A stretch of DNA of 64,000 bases from Kribbella jiaozuonensis (lineage in GTDB: Bacteria > Actinomycetota > Actinomycetes > Propionibacteriales > Kribbellaceae), in NCBI RefSeq assembly GCF_005233875.1, contig NZ_SZPZ01000003.1, positions 496,001 to 560,000 of the forward strand, given 5' to 3'. Shown here piece after piece: positions 33,496 through 41,471 of this stretch. The number at the start of each line of letters is the position of its first letter. Within the stretch, counting starts at the first letter, position 1. The position numbers and the translations under genes were made by a program. The notes under the pieces are model-generated. The model was not told where the DNA came from and made no database searches. It saw nothing but the letters and a program-made list of their open reading frames with translations.

Positions 33496-34716
33496 ATGTC
33501 CACCATGACCTCATCGCGGACCGGCGTACGGATCCGGCTCGCTCATGCTCCCGGGTTCTGGGTGATCGCCGCGGCCTTCCTCATCACGATGGCCTTCTCG
33601 ACGATCCCGACTCCGCTCTACGCGATCTACCAGCACCGGGACGGGTTCCCGACGTACGTGATCACGGTCATCTTCGCCAGCTATGCGGTCGGCGTGATGG
33701 CGTCGCTCTACCTGGCCGGACATGTCAGCGACTGGCTCGGTCGGCGCCGGGTCGCGCTGCTCGCCGTACTCGCGGAGGCGCTGGCCGCGGCGATCTTCCT
33801 GATCTGGTCGTCGGTGCCCGGTCTGCTGGTGGCGCGCTTCATCTGTGGCGTCGGGGTCGGCGTACTGACCGCGACCGCTACCGCGCACCTGTCCGAGCTG
33901 CGGCAGATCGCGCGGCCGGGGGAGGACCCGAGCCGGTCGGCGTTGATCTCGAGCATGGTGAACCTCGGCGGGCTCGCGTTCGGGCCGCTGATCGGTGGGC
34001 TGCTCGCGCAGTACGTGTCGGCGCCGCTGCAGCGTCCGTACGAGATCTTCCTGGTGCTGCTGTTGATCAGCGCGGTCGGCATCGCGCTCGTGCCGGAGAC
34101 CGTGGAGCGGTTGGAGGAGCGACCGGCGTACCGCCCGCAGCGGGTTGCGCTGCCGTCGTCGGCCAAGCCGCTCTTCTTCGCGTCGGCGATCGGTGCGTTC
34201 GCGGCGTTCGCGATCTTCGGGCTGTTCACGTCGCTGGCGCCGACGTTCCTTGCAGGCGTGCTGCATCACACCTCGCGCCTGCTCGCCGGTGTCGTCACGT
34301 TCGCTGTCTTCATCGCCGGGGCTGCCAGTCAGGTGATCTTCGTCCGCCTCAGCCGTCCGGCTCAGCTCCGCTTGGGCCTGGTCGCGATGTCGGTCGGACT
34401 GGTCGGGGTGGCGGTCGGCGGCCTGATCCCCAACCTGTACCTGTTCGTCATCGGCGGGGTCGTCGCCGGGGCGGGCGTCGGGCTGGTCTTCCGCGGTGCG
34501 GTCGCGACCGCCGCGTCGCTGGCAGATCCCGGGTCTCGCGGGGAGGTGCTGGCCGCCCTCTTCCTGATCGCGTACGCCGGCCTCGCGATCCCGGTCCTCC
34601 TGATCGGCCTTGGCATAGCGCTGCTGCCCGCCCAGGTCGCCCTGCTGATCTTCTCCGTGCTCATCCTGATCCTGGTGAACGCCGCCGTACTCCGGATGTT
34701 GGCCGCCCAGAGGTGA
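33496..34716 (+). CDS. MFS transporter
   Basis: A 406-residue protein with twelve hydrophobic helices. Motif A is GHVSDWLGRRRVALL (about residues 75-90), and YEIFLVLLLISAVGIALVPETVERLEERPAY closes the first half. Likely a drug or metabolite exporter of the DHA1 group. Start at ATG 33496, the first Met after the LysR-operator region. It is followed 12 bp later by a phosphotransferase-like gene, possibly co-transcribed, a pairing seen in resistance or kinase modules. Confidence 0.87.
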   Translation: MSTMTSSRTGVRIRLAHAPGFWVIAAAFLITMAFSTIPTPLYAIYQHRDGFPTYVITVIFASYAVGVMASLYLAGHVSDWLGRRRVALLAVLAEALAAAIFLIWSSVPGLLVARFICGVGVGVLTATATAHLSELRQIARPGEDPSRSALISSMVNLGGLAFGPLIGGLLAQYVSAPLQRPYEIFLVLLLISAVGIALVPETVERLEERPAYRPQRVALPSSAKPLFFASAIGAFAAFAIFGLFTSLAPTFLAGVLHHTSRLLAGVVTFAVFIAGAASQVIFVRLSRPAQLRLGLVAMSVGLVGVAVGGLIPNLYLFVIGGVVAGAGVGLVFRGAVATAASLADPGSRGEVLAALFLIAYAGLAIPVLLIGLGIALLPAQVALLIFSVLILILVNAAVLRMLAAQR

Positions 34717-34728
34717 TGTGATGAGGCC

Positions 34729-35553
34729 GTGGATCTGCAGCGCGACTACGGCCTGAGCGTGTCCTCGCTCGAACCGCACCCGGGCGGGTTCGCGACCGAC
34801 GGATGGGTGGCGGACGGCACCTGGTTCGTGAAGGTGTGGAAAGAAGGCGAGCAGCCGATCGGGCTGGAGTTGCTGGCGGAGTTGCACGCGCTCGGCCTGC
34901 CTGTCGTAGAGCCAGTCCGAACCACCCACGGTGAGGGGTCTGCGATGGATGGCGGACGAGCCTATGCCGTTTTCCCTTATGTACAAGGGCGCACGGCGAC
35001 CTGGGACGACTGGAAGGTTGCGGCCCGGGCTCTCCGTCAGGTCCACGATGCGCCTCCGCAGGTGATGCTGCCGCACGCCGATACCAGCGAGCCGCACATC
35101 CGCGCTCTCGAGAACCAGCTGCAGCACCCGTGGATCGTGGACCGAGCGGACGTGGTGTCCGCGGCGCTGGCGCGGTTGGACGACGTTCGATCGCGGCTCA
35201 CACCAGTGCGCGACGTGCTGTGCCACACGGACTTCCACGGGCTGAACGTGCTGATCGCCGCTGACGGTGAGGTGGCGGCCATCCTCGACTGGGAGAACGC
35301 CGTCATCGGACCCCGCGAGTACGACGTGTGGGTCGCGGCCGACGGTCGGCGGATCCCGGAGTTCCTCGACGAGTACGGCGCCGACGATCTGGACCCCGAT
35401 CATCTCGAGTTCGCGCTGCTCGCCCGCGGGCTGCGGGACCTGTCGGCGCGCGTGTCACGCAACGTCGACCGTCCGGGCGTGGACACGTGGGGCTTCGAGC
35501 GGATCGCGCGGGTGGACAGCGATCTGGAGGAGTTCCGCCCGTACTGCGCCTAA
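34729..35553 (+). CDS. APH-fold phosphotransferase (kinase-like)
   Basis: A 274-residue protein with the aminoglycoside/choline kinase fold. It has the catalytic loop VLCHTDFHGLNVL (residues 163-175; His166, Asp168, Asn173) and ILDWEN (Asp187, metal). The N-lobe is short, with FVKVWK as the ATP-lysine strand. Members phosphorylate aminoglycosides, macrolides, homoserine or other small alcohols; the substrate is not readable. Start GTG 34729. The stop interlocks with the convergent HxlR gene (CTAA at 35550-35553). Confidence 0.8.
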   Translation: MDLQRDYGLSVSSLEPHPGGFATDGWVADGTWFVKVWKEGEQPIGLELLAELHALGLPVVEPVRTTHGEGSAMDGGRAYAVFPYVQGRTATWDDWKVAARALRQVHDAPPQVMLPHADTSEPHIRALENQLQHPWIVDRADVVSAALARLDDVRSRLTPVRDVLCHTDFHGLNVLIAADGEVAAILDWENAVIGPREYDVWVAADGRRIPEFLDEYGADDLDPDHLEFALLARGLRDLSARVSRNVDRPGVDTWGFERIARVDSDLEEFRPYCA

Positions 35554-36002
35554 GCGGCCGCCCCCGGGCCGGGGAGTACGTCGATGTCGTTGGCGTGCAT
35601 GGGCTTGCCGCAGTGCGAGCAGCTGAGCTCGACGTGGCTGATCTCCCCGCAGGCGTGGTGCCGGTACAGCACCGGCGGCCCGGCCTCGCCGGCGAGCCAT
35701 TTGTCGCCCCAGGCAACCATCACCATCAGGACGTCCATCAGCTCCAGGCCTTTGCCGGTCAACACGTACTCGTACCGCGGCCGCTTGTCGTACGGGCGCC
35801 GCTCGAGCACGCCGCGGTCGACCAGATGGTTCAGCCGCTCGGTCAGCACCTTGCGGGAGATCCCGAGGTCCGCCTGGATCTGCTCGAACCGCGCCATCCC
35901 GACCCAGATGTCGCGCAGGATCAACGGTGACCACGGCTCGCCCATCACGTCGAGCGTGCGCGCGATCGAGCACGCCATCTCACTGAAGTCTGTGCGCTGC
36001 AT
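35550..36002 (-). CDS. HxlR family transcriptional regulator
   Basis: A 150-residue protein. The HxlR winged helix is clear: CSIARTLDVMGEPWSPLILRDIWVGMARFEQIQADLGISRKVLTERLNHLVDRGVLERRPYDKRPRYEYVLTGKG. The C-terminus carries HHACGE and CSHCGKPM, a likely zinc-binding Cys/His set that is extra to the usual family length. It is divergent from the DHFR-fold gene with two palindromes between them; see operator entry. Confidence 0.9.
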   Translation of the reverse strand: MQRTDFSEMACSIARTLDVMGEPWSPLILRDIWVGMARFEQIQADLGISRKVLTERLNHLVDRGVLERRPYDKRPRYEYVLTGKGLELMDVLMVMVAWGDKWLAGEAGPPVLYRHHACGEISHVELSCSHCGKPMHANDIDVLPGPGAAA

Positions 36003-36023
36003 GAAATCAGTCTAGCAATTGGG

Positions 36024-36067
36024 GTTCCCTGAGGGAACTCCGACATGTTAGCGTTCCTTCAAGGAAC
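36024..36067. promoter_or_regulatory. paired HxlR operators
   Basis: Two inverted repeats share GTTCC/GGAAC arms: GTTCCC-TGA-GGGAAC at 36024-36038 and GTTCCTT-C-AAGGAAC at 36053-36067. They lie between HxlR (start 36002) and the reductase (start 36088). Centres are 29 bp apart, suiting cooperative dimers. Confidence 0.78.
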
Positions 36068-36087
36068 CCCAAACGGAAGGCGGAACG

Positions 36088-36678
36088 ATGAGCAAGGTCC
36101 TCTGCGCCCTCGCGGTCTCGGTCGACGGATACATCACCGGTCGCGACTCCGGTCCGGACCGTGGCCTCGGCGACGCTCCGATGCTGTTCGACTGGTACTT
36201 CGACGGTGACACCCCGAGCCAGGTCTTCGACGGCTTCAAGCTCAGCGCCCCGAGCGCCAAGATGTTCGATGCGCTCGCCGGCCGGGTCGGCGCCGTGATC
36301 GCCGGTCACAAGACGTACGACGACTCGAGCCACTTCGGCGGCGGCAGCCCGCACGCGAAGGCGCCGCTGGTCGTGCTGAGCCACGGTCCGGTCGCGGAGA
36401 TCAGCGAGCAGCAGACGCTCGCCAATACCATCGAGGACGCAGTCGCCGCGGCGAGCGCCATCGCCGGCGGCAAGGACGTCGGTCTGATGGGCGGCGGTGT
36501 CGTGACGGCCGCGCTGAAGGCCGGCCTCGTCGACGAGCTCGTCCTGCACCAGGTGCCGATCCTGCTCGGCAGCGGCCGGCCGTTCTTCCAGGAGCTGCCC
36601 GAGCAGGTCCGGCTCAACCTCGTCGAAGCAGTGCCCGCCCCGGGCGTCACCCACCTCCACTACGCAGTCGTCCGCTGA
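36088..36678 (+). CDS. dihydrofolate reductase family (RibD C-terminal-like) protein
   Basis: A 196-residue protein with the DHFR/RibD fold: MSKVLCALAVSVDGYITG at the start, GAVIAGHKTYDD, PLVVLSH and VGLMGGGVVTAALKAGLVDEL. Actinobacterial members are NAD(P)H-dependent reductases of unknown substrate rather than folate enzymes. It is controlled, by arrangement, by the divergent HxlR regulator. The next gene, a PPOX-type protein, follows 12 bp downstream and is likely co-transcribed. Confidence 0.87.
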   Translation: MSKVLCALAVSVDGYITGRDSGPDRGLGDAPMLFDWYFDGDTPSQVFDGFKLSAPSAKMFDALAGRVGAVIAGHKTYDDSSHFGGGSPHAKAPLVVLSHGPVAEISEQQTLANTIEDAVAAASAIAGGKDVGLMGGGVVTAALKAGLVDELVLHQVPILLGSGRPFFQELPEQVRLNLVEAVPAPGVTHLHYAVVR

Positions 36679-36690
36679 AGGAGTAGAACC

Positions 36691-37071
36691 ATGTTGAAGC
36701 CCGCCGTACGCCGTGCCGTCGAAAGCAACTCGATCGCTCACCTGGCCACCGTTCTCCCGGACGGGTCGCCGCACTCGATCCCGCTGTGGGTCACGACGCT
36801 CGACGACCGCATCATCTTCCTGACCGGGCCCGACTCCCAGAAGGCCCACAACCTCCGCCGCGACCCGCGCGTGGCCCTGTCGCTCGCGCCAGTCGACAAC
36901 CCCTACGAGCCGGTGATCATCCGCGGCCGCGTCACCGAATGGATCGACGGCGACGCCGGCTGGGCCCTCGTCGACCAGATCGCAATGAAGTACCTCGGCC
37001 AGCCCTACGGCCGCGACCAGGCCCGCATCATCGGCGTCATCGAGCCGGAGCACCAGACCGTCGGCGTCTAA
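36691..37071 (+). CDS. PPOX-class F420/flavin-dependent oxidoreductase
   Basis: A 126-residue split beta-barrel protein: HLATVLPDGSPHSIPLWVTTLDDRIIFLTGPDSQKAHNLRRDPRVALSL is the flavin/F420-binding core of PPOX-type proteins. Short members in actinobacteria usually use coenzyme F420 to reduce quinones or other compounds. It follows the DHFR-family gene closely and precedes a dienelactone-hydrolase-like gene by 9 bp, suggesting a three-gene HxlR-controlled detoxification unit. Confidence 0.85.
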   Translation: MLKPAVRRAVESNSIAHLATVLPDGSPHSIPLWVTTLDDRIIFLTGPDSQKAHNLRRDPRVALSLAPVDNPYEPVIIRGRVTEWIDGDAGWALVDQIAMKYLGQPYGRDQARIIGVIEPEHQTVGV

Positions 37072-37080
37072 GATGCGCGC

Positions 37081-37770
37081 ATGGGTGTGACTGTGACGGT
37101 TGGGGAGCAGGACGCTTATCTCGCGCGGGTGGGGCGGGCCGGCATGTTGTTGTTGCCGATGATCACCGGGATCGGTGAGCAGGTGCGGGCCTGGGCCGAT
37201 GAGCTGGCCGGCGAAGGGATCACTGCGCTGGCGTGGGATCCGTTCAAGGGGCGCAGTACGGACAACACCAGTCGGCAAGAGCTGAGTGGTTTGCTGCGGC
37301 AGATGGACGACGACACTGCCCTCGCCGAGCAGAGCGCGTTGCTGGACTACCTCGTCGACGAGCTCGGGTGCAGCAAGGTCGGTGTGATCGGGTGGTGCCT
37401 CGGTGGGCGGTTCGCGTTCCTGCTCGGGGCGCGTGACCAGCGGGTGGCGAATGTCGTCGCCTTCCACCCGACGGTTCCGTCCGATCGGCCGCCGCATCAC
37501 ACGTACGACGCGATCGCCGAGGCAGCCGGGATCACGGCGCCGGTGCTGGTGAGCTATCCGAGCGCGGACACCGCCGTACCGAATTCTGACTTCGAGACGC
37601 TGCAGACGGTGTTGCAGGCGCGGACGGCCGGGGCGACGTTCACGCAGTACTTCCCGGGCGCGGACCACGGGTTCTCGGACAAGTCGCGGCACGACAAGGA
37701 GGTCAACGCGGACGCGTTCCGGTTGGCTTGGCCGCAGGCGTTGGCGTTCATGAAGGCGACGGTTGCCTGA
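37081..37770 (+). CDS. dienelactone hydrolase family protein
   Basis: A 229-residue alpha/beta hydrolase. The nucleophile elbow GWCLGG (Cys106) is that of dienelactone hydrolases; candidates for the acid and base are Asp in SADTAVPNSD and His in GADHGFS. DLH enzymes open lactone rings in aromatic degradation, but many paralogs have other ester substrates. Its 3' end overlaps the convergent immunity-like gene by 23 bp. Weak RBS; start at ATG 37081. Confidence 0.87.
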   Translation: MGVTVTVGEQDAYLARVGRAGMLLLPMITGIGEQVRAWADELAGEGITALAWDPFKGRSTDNTSRQELSGLLRQMDDDTALAEQSALLDYLVDELGCSKVGVIGWCLGGRFAFLLGARDQRVANVVAFHPTVPSDRPPHHTYDAIAEAAGITAPVLVSYPSADTAVPNSDFETLQTVLQARTAGATFTQYFPGADHGFSDKSRHDKEVNADAFRLAWPQALAFMKATVA

Positions 37771-38266
37771 GCGCCGACTCCAGTTGGCGGTGTAGCTCGC
37801 CGAGCCGGCTGCGGCCGGGCGTGCCGTCCGGGTAGCGGCGCAGTACGTCCCGGACCACGGGTGGCACTCGGTCGATCGCCCAGCTGACGACGCTCGAGGG
37901 GTCACGCCCAGCCAGTTCGTGCGCGTACGCCGCATACTGCGCCGCTCCGATGATGTGCTTCGCCTGGGTGGCCGCCGCCAACGGATGCAGGTACGCCGAA
38001 CCCGCTGCCGCAACTGCTGCTCGCGCCGCAGCCTCCGCGGCCGGATCGTTTACCTCACCTGCCGCCTTCAGGGCGCCCCACGCAGCCGTCCGGATCGCCT
38101 TCGTTCTGTTGCCTCCGGCACCGAATTCGCGGGCGGCCTCGATCGCCTCGCGCGGCCGGCGATCGTCGGGAGCGACGGCTTCATAGAGAGGCAATGCCCG
38201 CTCGGCACAGTCCGCGCTCCAGAGGCTGAGCTGCCGCAGTTCGTCGAGGCTCAACGCGATCTCCAT
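37748..38266 (-). CDS. Imm5-like putative immunity protein
   Basis: A 172-residue, helix-rich and Ala-rich protein. The pattern LWSADCAERALPLYEAVAPDDRRPREAIEAAREFG followed by repeated AAW/AAR/AAGSAYLHPLAAATQAKHIIGAAQYAAYAHEL is what I recall from the Imm5-like immunity family. No toxin gene is nearby, so it would be an orphan immunity gene. Start at ATG 38266 (an ATG at 38275 adds three residues). Its C-terminal end overlaps the DLH gene. Confidence 0.6.
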   Translation of the reverse strand: MEIALSLDELRQLSLWSADCAERALPLYEAVAPDDRRPREAIEAAREFGAGGNRTKAIRTAAWGALKAAGEVNDPAAEAAARAAVAAAGSAYLHPLAAATQAKHIIGAAQYAAYAHELAGRDPSSVVSWAIDRVPPVVRDVLRRYPDGTPGRSRLGELHRQLESALRQPSPS

Positions 38267-38305
38267 GAGCCTCAATCGTATCGTTGAACCTCGGTCTTGA
38301 AGCTT

Positions 38306-39238
38306 TCACGCCGCCCGACGGTGGTCCGTAGGCGTGATCCCGCGGACCCGCTTGAACGCAACGCTCAATGCGAAGGCATTCGCGTACCCGACCCGCCGGG
38401 CGATCGTCTCGACCGTGTCCCGGGTCGACCGCAGCTGATCGGCGGCGAGCGTGATCCGCCAACCGGTCAGGTAGCTCATCGGCGCCTCGCCCACCACGGC
38501 CGTGAACCGCCGGGCCAGCGAGGCCCGCGACACCCCAACCTTGTCGGCGAGGTCGGTGACGTTCCACGGGTGCGCCGGATCCTCGTGCAGCAAGCGCAAC
38601 GCAGTACCGGCGACCGGATCGGTCTGGGCCTGGTACCAGCCCGGCGCATGAGAGTCCGGCCGGTCGAACCACGCGCGCAGGGTGGTGATCAGTGCGAGGT
38701 CGAGCCAGCGGTCGAGCACGGTCTGCTGGCCGACCGCATCCCGCTGGATCTCACTCGTGATCATCTCCATCACCGACCCGGCCACCTCGGAGGCAGGTAC
38801 GACGAGCACCGGCGGCAACGCGGTGACCAGTCGCCGGCTGACATCACCCGCCACCTGATAGGTGCCGCTGGCAACCATCACCTCGCCGGACTTGCGGCTG
38901 CCGTACGTCCGCACGCCCAGCCGCGCCGAATAGTCGGCCGGTGCCCCGGGCAACGGTTCGCAGATGCCGCCGGGGTGGATCCGCAGCTGCGGCGCGGTGT
39001 GCACGCTGTCGCCGACGACGTACGGCTGGGGGCCGGTGAAGATCGCGACGTCGCCCTGCTCCAGCCGCTGCGGCGCGGTGCCTTCGCGGGTCACCCAGCC
39101 CGAGCCGCGGACGAGGGTCGCGAGCGCGAGCGGCGCCTCGTCCCGGATCTCCAGCGCCCACGGCAGATCCAGGATGGTCAGGTTGAAGACGCCGTCCTGG
39201 GCGCGGGTCCCGGCCAGCAGTTCGTCGAGCACGTCCAT
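38306..39238 (-). CDS. AraC family transcriptional regulator (cupin N-domain)
   Basis: A 310-residue protein. The N-terminal cupin-type effector domain is VLDELLAGTRAQDGVFNLTI followed by the strand pattern of AraC_binding/Cupin_6. The C-terminal double HTH is WNVTDLADKVGVSRASLARRFTAVVGEAPMSYLTGWRITLAADQL then VETIARRVGYANAFALSVAFKRVRGITPTDHR. The start could also be 39256 or the ATG nearest 39307; 39238 is the most conservative. It is divergent from an NmrA-like reductase, its probable target. Confidence 0.9.
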   Translation of the reverse strand: MDVLDELLAGTRAQDGVFNLTILDLPWALEIRDEAPLALATLVRGSGWVTREGTAPQRLEQGDVAIFTGPQPYVVGDSVHTAPQLRIHPGGICEPLPGAPADYSARLGVRTYGSRKSGEVMVASGTYQVAGDVSRRLVTALPPVLVVPASEVAGSVMEMITSEIQRDAVGQQTVLDRWLDLALITTLRAWFDRPDSHAPGWYQAQTDPVAGTALRLLHEDPAHPWNVTDLADKVGVSRASLARRFTAVVGEAPMSYLTGWRITLAADQLRSTRDTVETIARRVGYANAFALSVAFKRVRGITPTDHRRAA

Positions 39239-39329
39239 GCGATGAGGGTACGGCATGATGAGCGCCTCGAACATCGAATTGCGCCACATAGCCATGGTTT
39301 GTCTCACTCAAGCCCGGTGAACTAGAGCC

Positions 39330-40163
39330 ATGAACCCGATACTGATCCTCAGTGGCAAAGGCAAGACCGGTCGTCGCGTCGCGGCACAACTCGACGCGCG
39401 GGAGGTCCCGTACCGCCTCGCCTCGCGCTCCAGCGAGCAGCGCTTCGACTGGTACGACGAGAGCACGTGGGCGGCGACGATCGCCGGCGCGGAGACGGCG
39501 TACCTCGCGCCGCCGGTCGGACCGACCGGACTCGCGCAGGCCGGCAAGTTCATCGAGCAGGCAGACGGGCTGCGGCGCCTGGTCCTGCTGTCCGGTCGCG
39601 GCGTCGGCAGCCCGGGCCGCGACTTCGCCGTGTACGACGGCCAGCTCGAGTTGGAGAACGTTGCCAAGGCGAGCGGTCTGGACTGGACGATCGTGCAGCC
39701 GGCCTGGTTCGCGCAGGGCTTCAGCGAGGACTTCCTCCGGTACCACGTGCTCGCGGGCGAGATCCGGCTGTCCGCCGGCACCGGCGCCGAGGCGTGGATC
39801 GACACCAACGACGTCGGCGACGTGATGACCACGGCCCTTCTCGACGAGTCGTACGTCGGCCAGACCCTCACGATCTCCGGGCCGCGCACGCTCACCATGA
39901 CCGAGATCGCCGACGAGTTGACCGCCGCCACCGGACGCCCGATCGGGTACGTCGACCTCGAGCCGGATTCCCACGTCGCCGAACTGATCGAGCAGGGGCT
40001 GATCCAGGAAGACGCCGACGCGGTCCGCGACCTGTTCGCGGTGATCCGCAATCACCGCTCGGAGTACGTCTCCGACGGTGTCGAGCAGGTGCTCGGCCGA
40101 CCGGCCCGCGACTTCACCGATTGGGCCCGCGAGACTGCCAAGACCGGAGTCTGGTCAGCCTGA
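39330..40163 (+). CDS. NmrA-like NAD(P)-binding protein
   Basis: A 277-residue Rossmann protein: ILILSGKGKTGRRVAAQL (Gly-rich loop, residues 4-21), then AGAETAYLAPPVGPTGL and RLVLLSGRGVGSPGRDFAVYDGQLELE. The layout is that of atypical SDRs of the NmrA/ergot-alkaloid FgaFS type. Such proteins act as redox sensors or reductases. It is divergent from the AraC regulator (92 bp) and ends at a terminator hairpin, so it is probably monocistronic. Confidence 0.82.
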   Translation: MNPILILSGKGKTGRRVAAQLDAREVPYRLASRSSEQRFDWYDESTWAATIAGAETAYLAPPVGPTGLAQAGKFIEQADGLRRLVLLSGRGVGSPGRDFAVYDGQLELENVAKASGLDWTIVQPAWFAQGFSEDFLRYHVLAGEIRLSAGTGAEAWIDTNDVGDVMTTALLDESYVGQTLTISGPRTLTMTEIADELTAATGRPIGYVDLEPDSHVAELIEQGLIQEDADAVRDLFAVIRNHRSEYVSDGVEQVLGRPARDFTDWARETAKTGVWSA

Positions 40164-40170
40164 ACAAGCC

Positions 40171-40210
40171 GAAGCCCTCGCGCCCACCTGAAGGTGCGAG
40201 GGCTTCCGCT
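40171..40210. terminator. bidirectional terminator hairpin
   Basis: Perfect 11-bp arms GAAGCCCTCGC (40171-40181) and GCGAGGGCTTC (40196-40206), with an inner CACCT/AGGTG stem. It lies between the convergent NmrA-like gene (stop 40163) and metalloprotease gene (stop 40218), so may end both transcripts. Confidence 0.8.
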
Positions 40211-40217
40211 TGGACCA

Positions 40218-41375
40218 CTACTTGTGCTGCATCGAGACCCACTCGTCGTGGGTGAGCTCCTGCAGCTCCGACGCCGGCGTCTTGGTGCGGGGCGTCGTGC
40301 CCCCACCGACGGCACCGCCGCCGAAGACGATGTTCGCCCAGTTGTTCTGCGCGATCAGGATCGACGTGGTCTTGTCGCCGTTGATGTCCGCGGCCGTCGT
40401 CGTGTCGGTGGTGTCACCGTCGCAGTTCCAGTCGATCGGCGCGTTCGCCGCGCCGGCCGTCACCCGGGTCGTGCCGTTCGGGCACTTCCAGCTGGTCTTG
40501 TAGCCGGCGCCCAGGCTGCCCAGGCCGACCGTCTCGTCCGGCCGGGCCTCATTGATCGAGGTCGGCTGGACGTTCGAGTAGCCCCAGTACTTCGTGCCGT
40601 CGGCCTTGAGCACGCCGCCGAGCTGGAACGAGTAGTTCATCACGCTGAGGTAGTTCGGCTTGTAGTTCAGGTTGTCGGTGCCGCCGTGCTTCAGGCCGAT
40701 GTTGTGCCCGAGTTCGTGGATGAACGTGCCGACGTTGGTGTCGTCGGTCGCGTTCCACCCGCACTTCGGGCCGACCGTGACGATGAACGTGTCGTTCGGG
40801 ATGTTGAACGCCTGGCCGCTGCTGCAGCCGCCGTCGTAGCTGTCTCCCCAGATCATGTAGTGGAAGACGGCCTTGCGGACCGCCGCGAAGTTGGCTGCCT
40901 TGATCGCGTTGGTCTGGGTGGCCGACGGGTTGAGGTCGTCGTCGTACGTGACCTCGTTGCCACCGCCCAGGTTGTACGTCGCACCGCGGGCGGCGCCGGC
41001 GTCGAGGTGGATCGTGACGCCGGTCGTGCCGTCCGGGTTGCTGACCGGGGCGCTCGCGAACACCTGGACGATGCGGTCGAGCGCCGCCGTACTGGCGAGC
41101 CGGCCGGACATGTAGTCCATCTCGACGAACAGGTCCTTCTTGTTCGGGTTCGCGCCCATCGCGGGCAGGTCCACGTCGACGACGCCGTCACCGTTGGCGT
41201 CGTATCCGTTGGTTTCCCATGCGTCCGGCAACGAGTCGCCATCTGTGTCAGTCGCGGCGACGACCGTACGGGCGTTGTCGACGGACGGAGCCGGAGCCGC
41301 CACCGCGCTCGAGGTTGCGAGCGCGGCGGCGGCCAGCGAAGTCAGGACAGTGAGCAAGGCGGGGCGGGGTCTCAT
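40218..41375 (-). CDS. secreted zinc metalloprotease (metzincin)
   Basis: A 385-residue protein with a signal peptide (about residues 1-27). HELGHNIGLKHGG at residues 220-232 is the metzincin HExxHxxGxxH zinc site, and SVMNY (244-248) the Met-turn. Two calcium-type acidic loops (DTDGDSLPDAWE, DANGDGVVDVD) precede the domain. Probably an extracellular peptidase; the substrate is unknown. A triple TGACCC half-site cluster lies upstream. ATG at 41375 with purine-rich RBS. Confidence 0.88.
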   Translation of the reverse strand: MRPRPALLTVLTSLAAAALATSSAVAAPAPSVDNARTVVAATDTDGDSLPDAWETNGYDANGDGVVDVDLPAMGANPNKKDLFVEMDYMSGRLASTAALDRIVQVFASAPVSNPDGTTGVTIHLDAGAARGATYNLGGGNEVTYDDDLNPSATQTNAIKAANFAAVRKAVFHYMIWGDSYDGGCSSGQAFNIPNDTFIVTVGPKCGWNATDDTNVGTFIHELGHNIGLKHGGTDNLNYKPNYLSVMNYSFQLGGVLKADGTKYWGYSNVQPTSINEARPDETVGLGSLGAGYKTSWKCPNGTTRVTAGAANAPIDWNCDGDTTDTTTAADINGDKTTSILIAQNNWANIVFGGGAVGGGTTPRTKTPASELQELTHDEWVSMQHK

Positions 41376-41448
41376 CAGATCTCCTTGGGGGCGGTGGGTG
41401 ATCTGCCCGCTACCGTAGGTGAATTTCAGCGCTACGAACGGCCCAGTC

Positions 41449-41471
41449 GGGTCATTGACCCAATTGGGTCA
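41449..41471. promoter_or_regulatory. triple TGACCC half-site cluster
   Basis: GGGTCA (41449-41454), TGACCC (41456-41461) and GGGTCA (41466-41471). The last two form the perfect 16-bp palindrome TGACCCAATTGGGTCA, and the first two the interrupted palindrome GGGTCA-T-TGACCC. It lies about 75 bp upstream of the metalloprotease start (leftward transcription) and touches the stop of the ABC permease. Likely a regulator operator; no candidate protein is adjacent. Confidence 0.6.
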
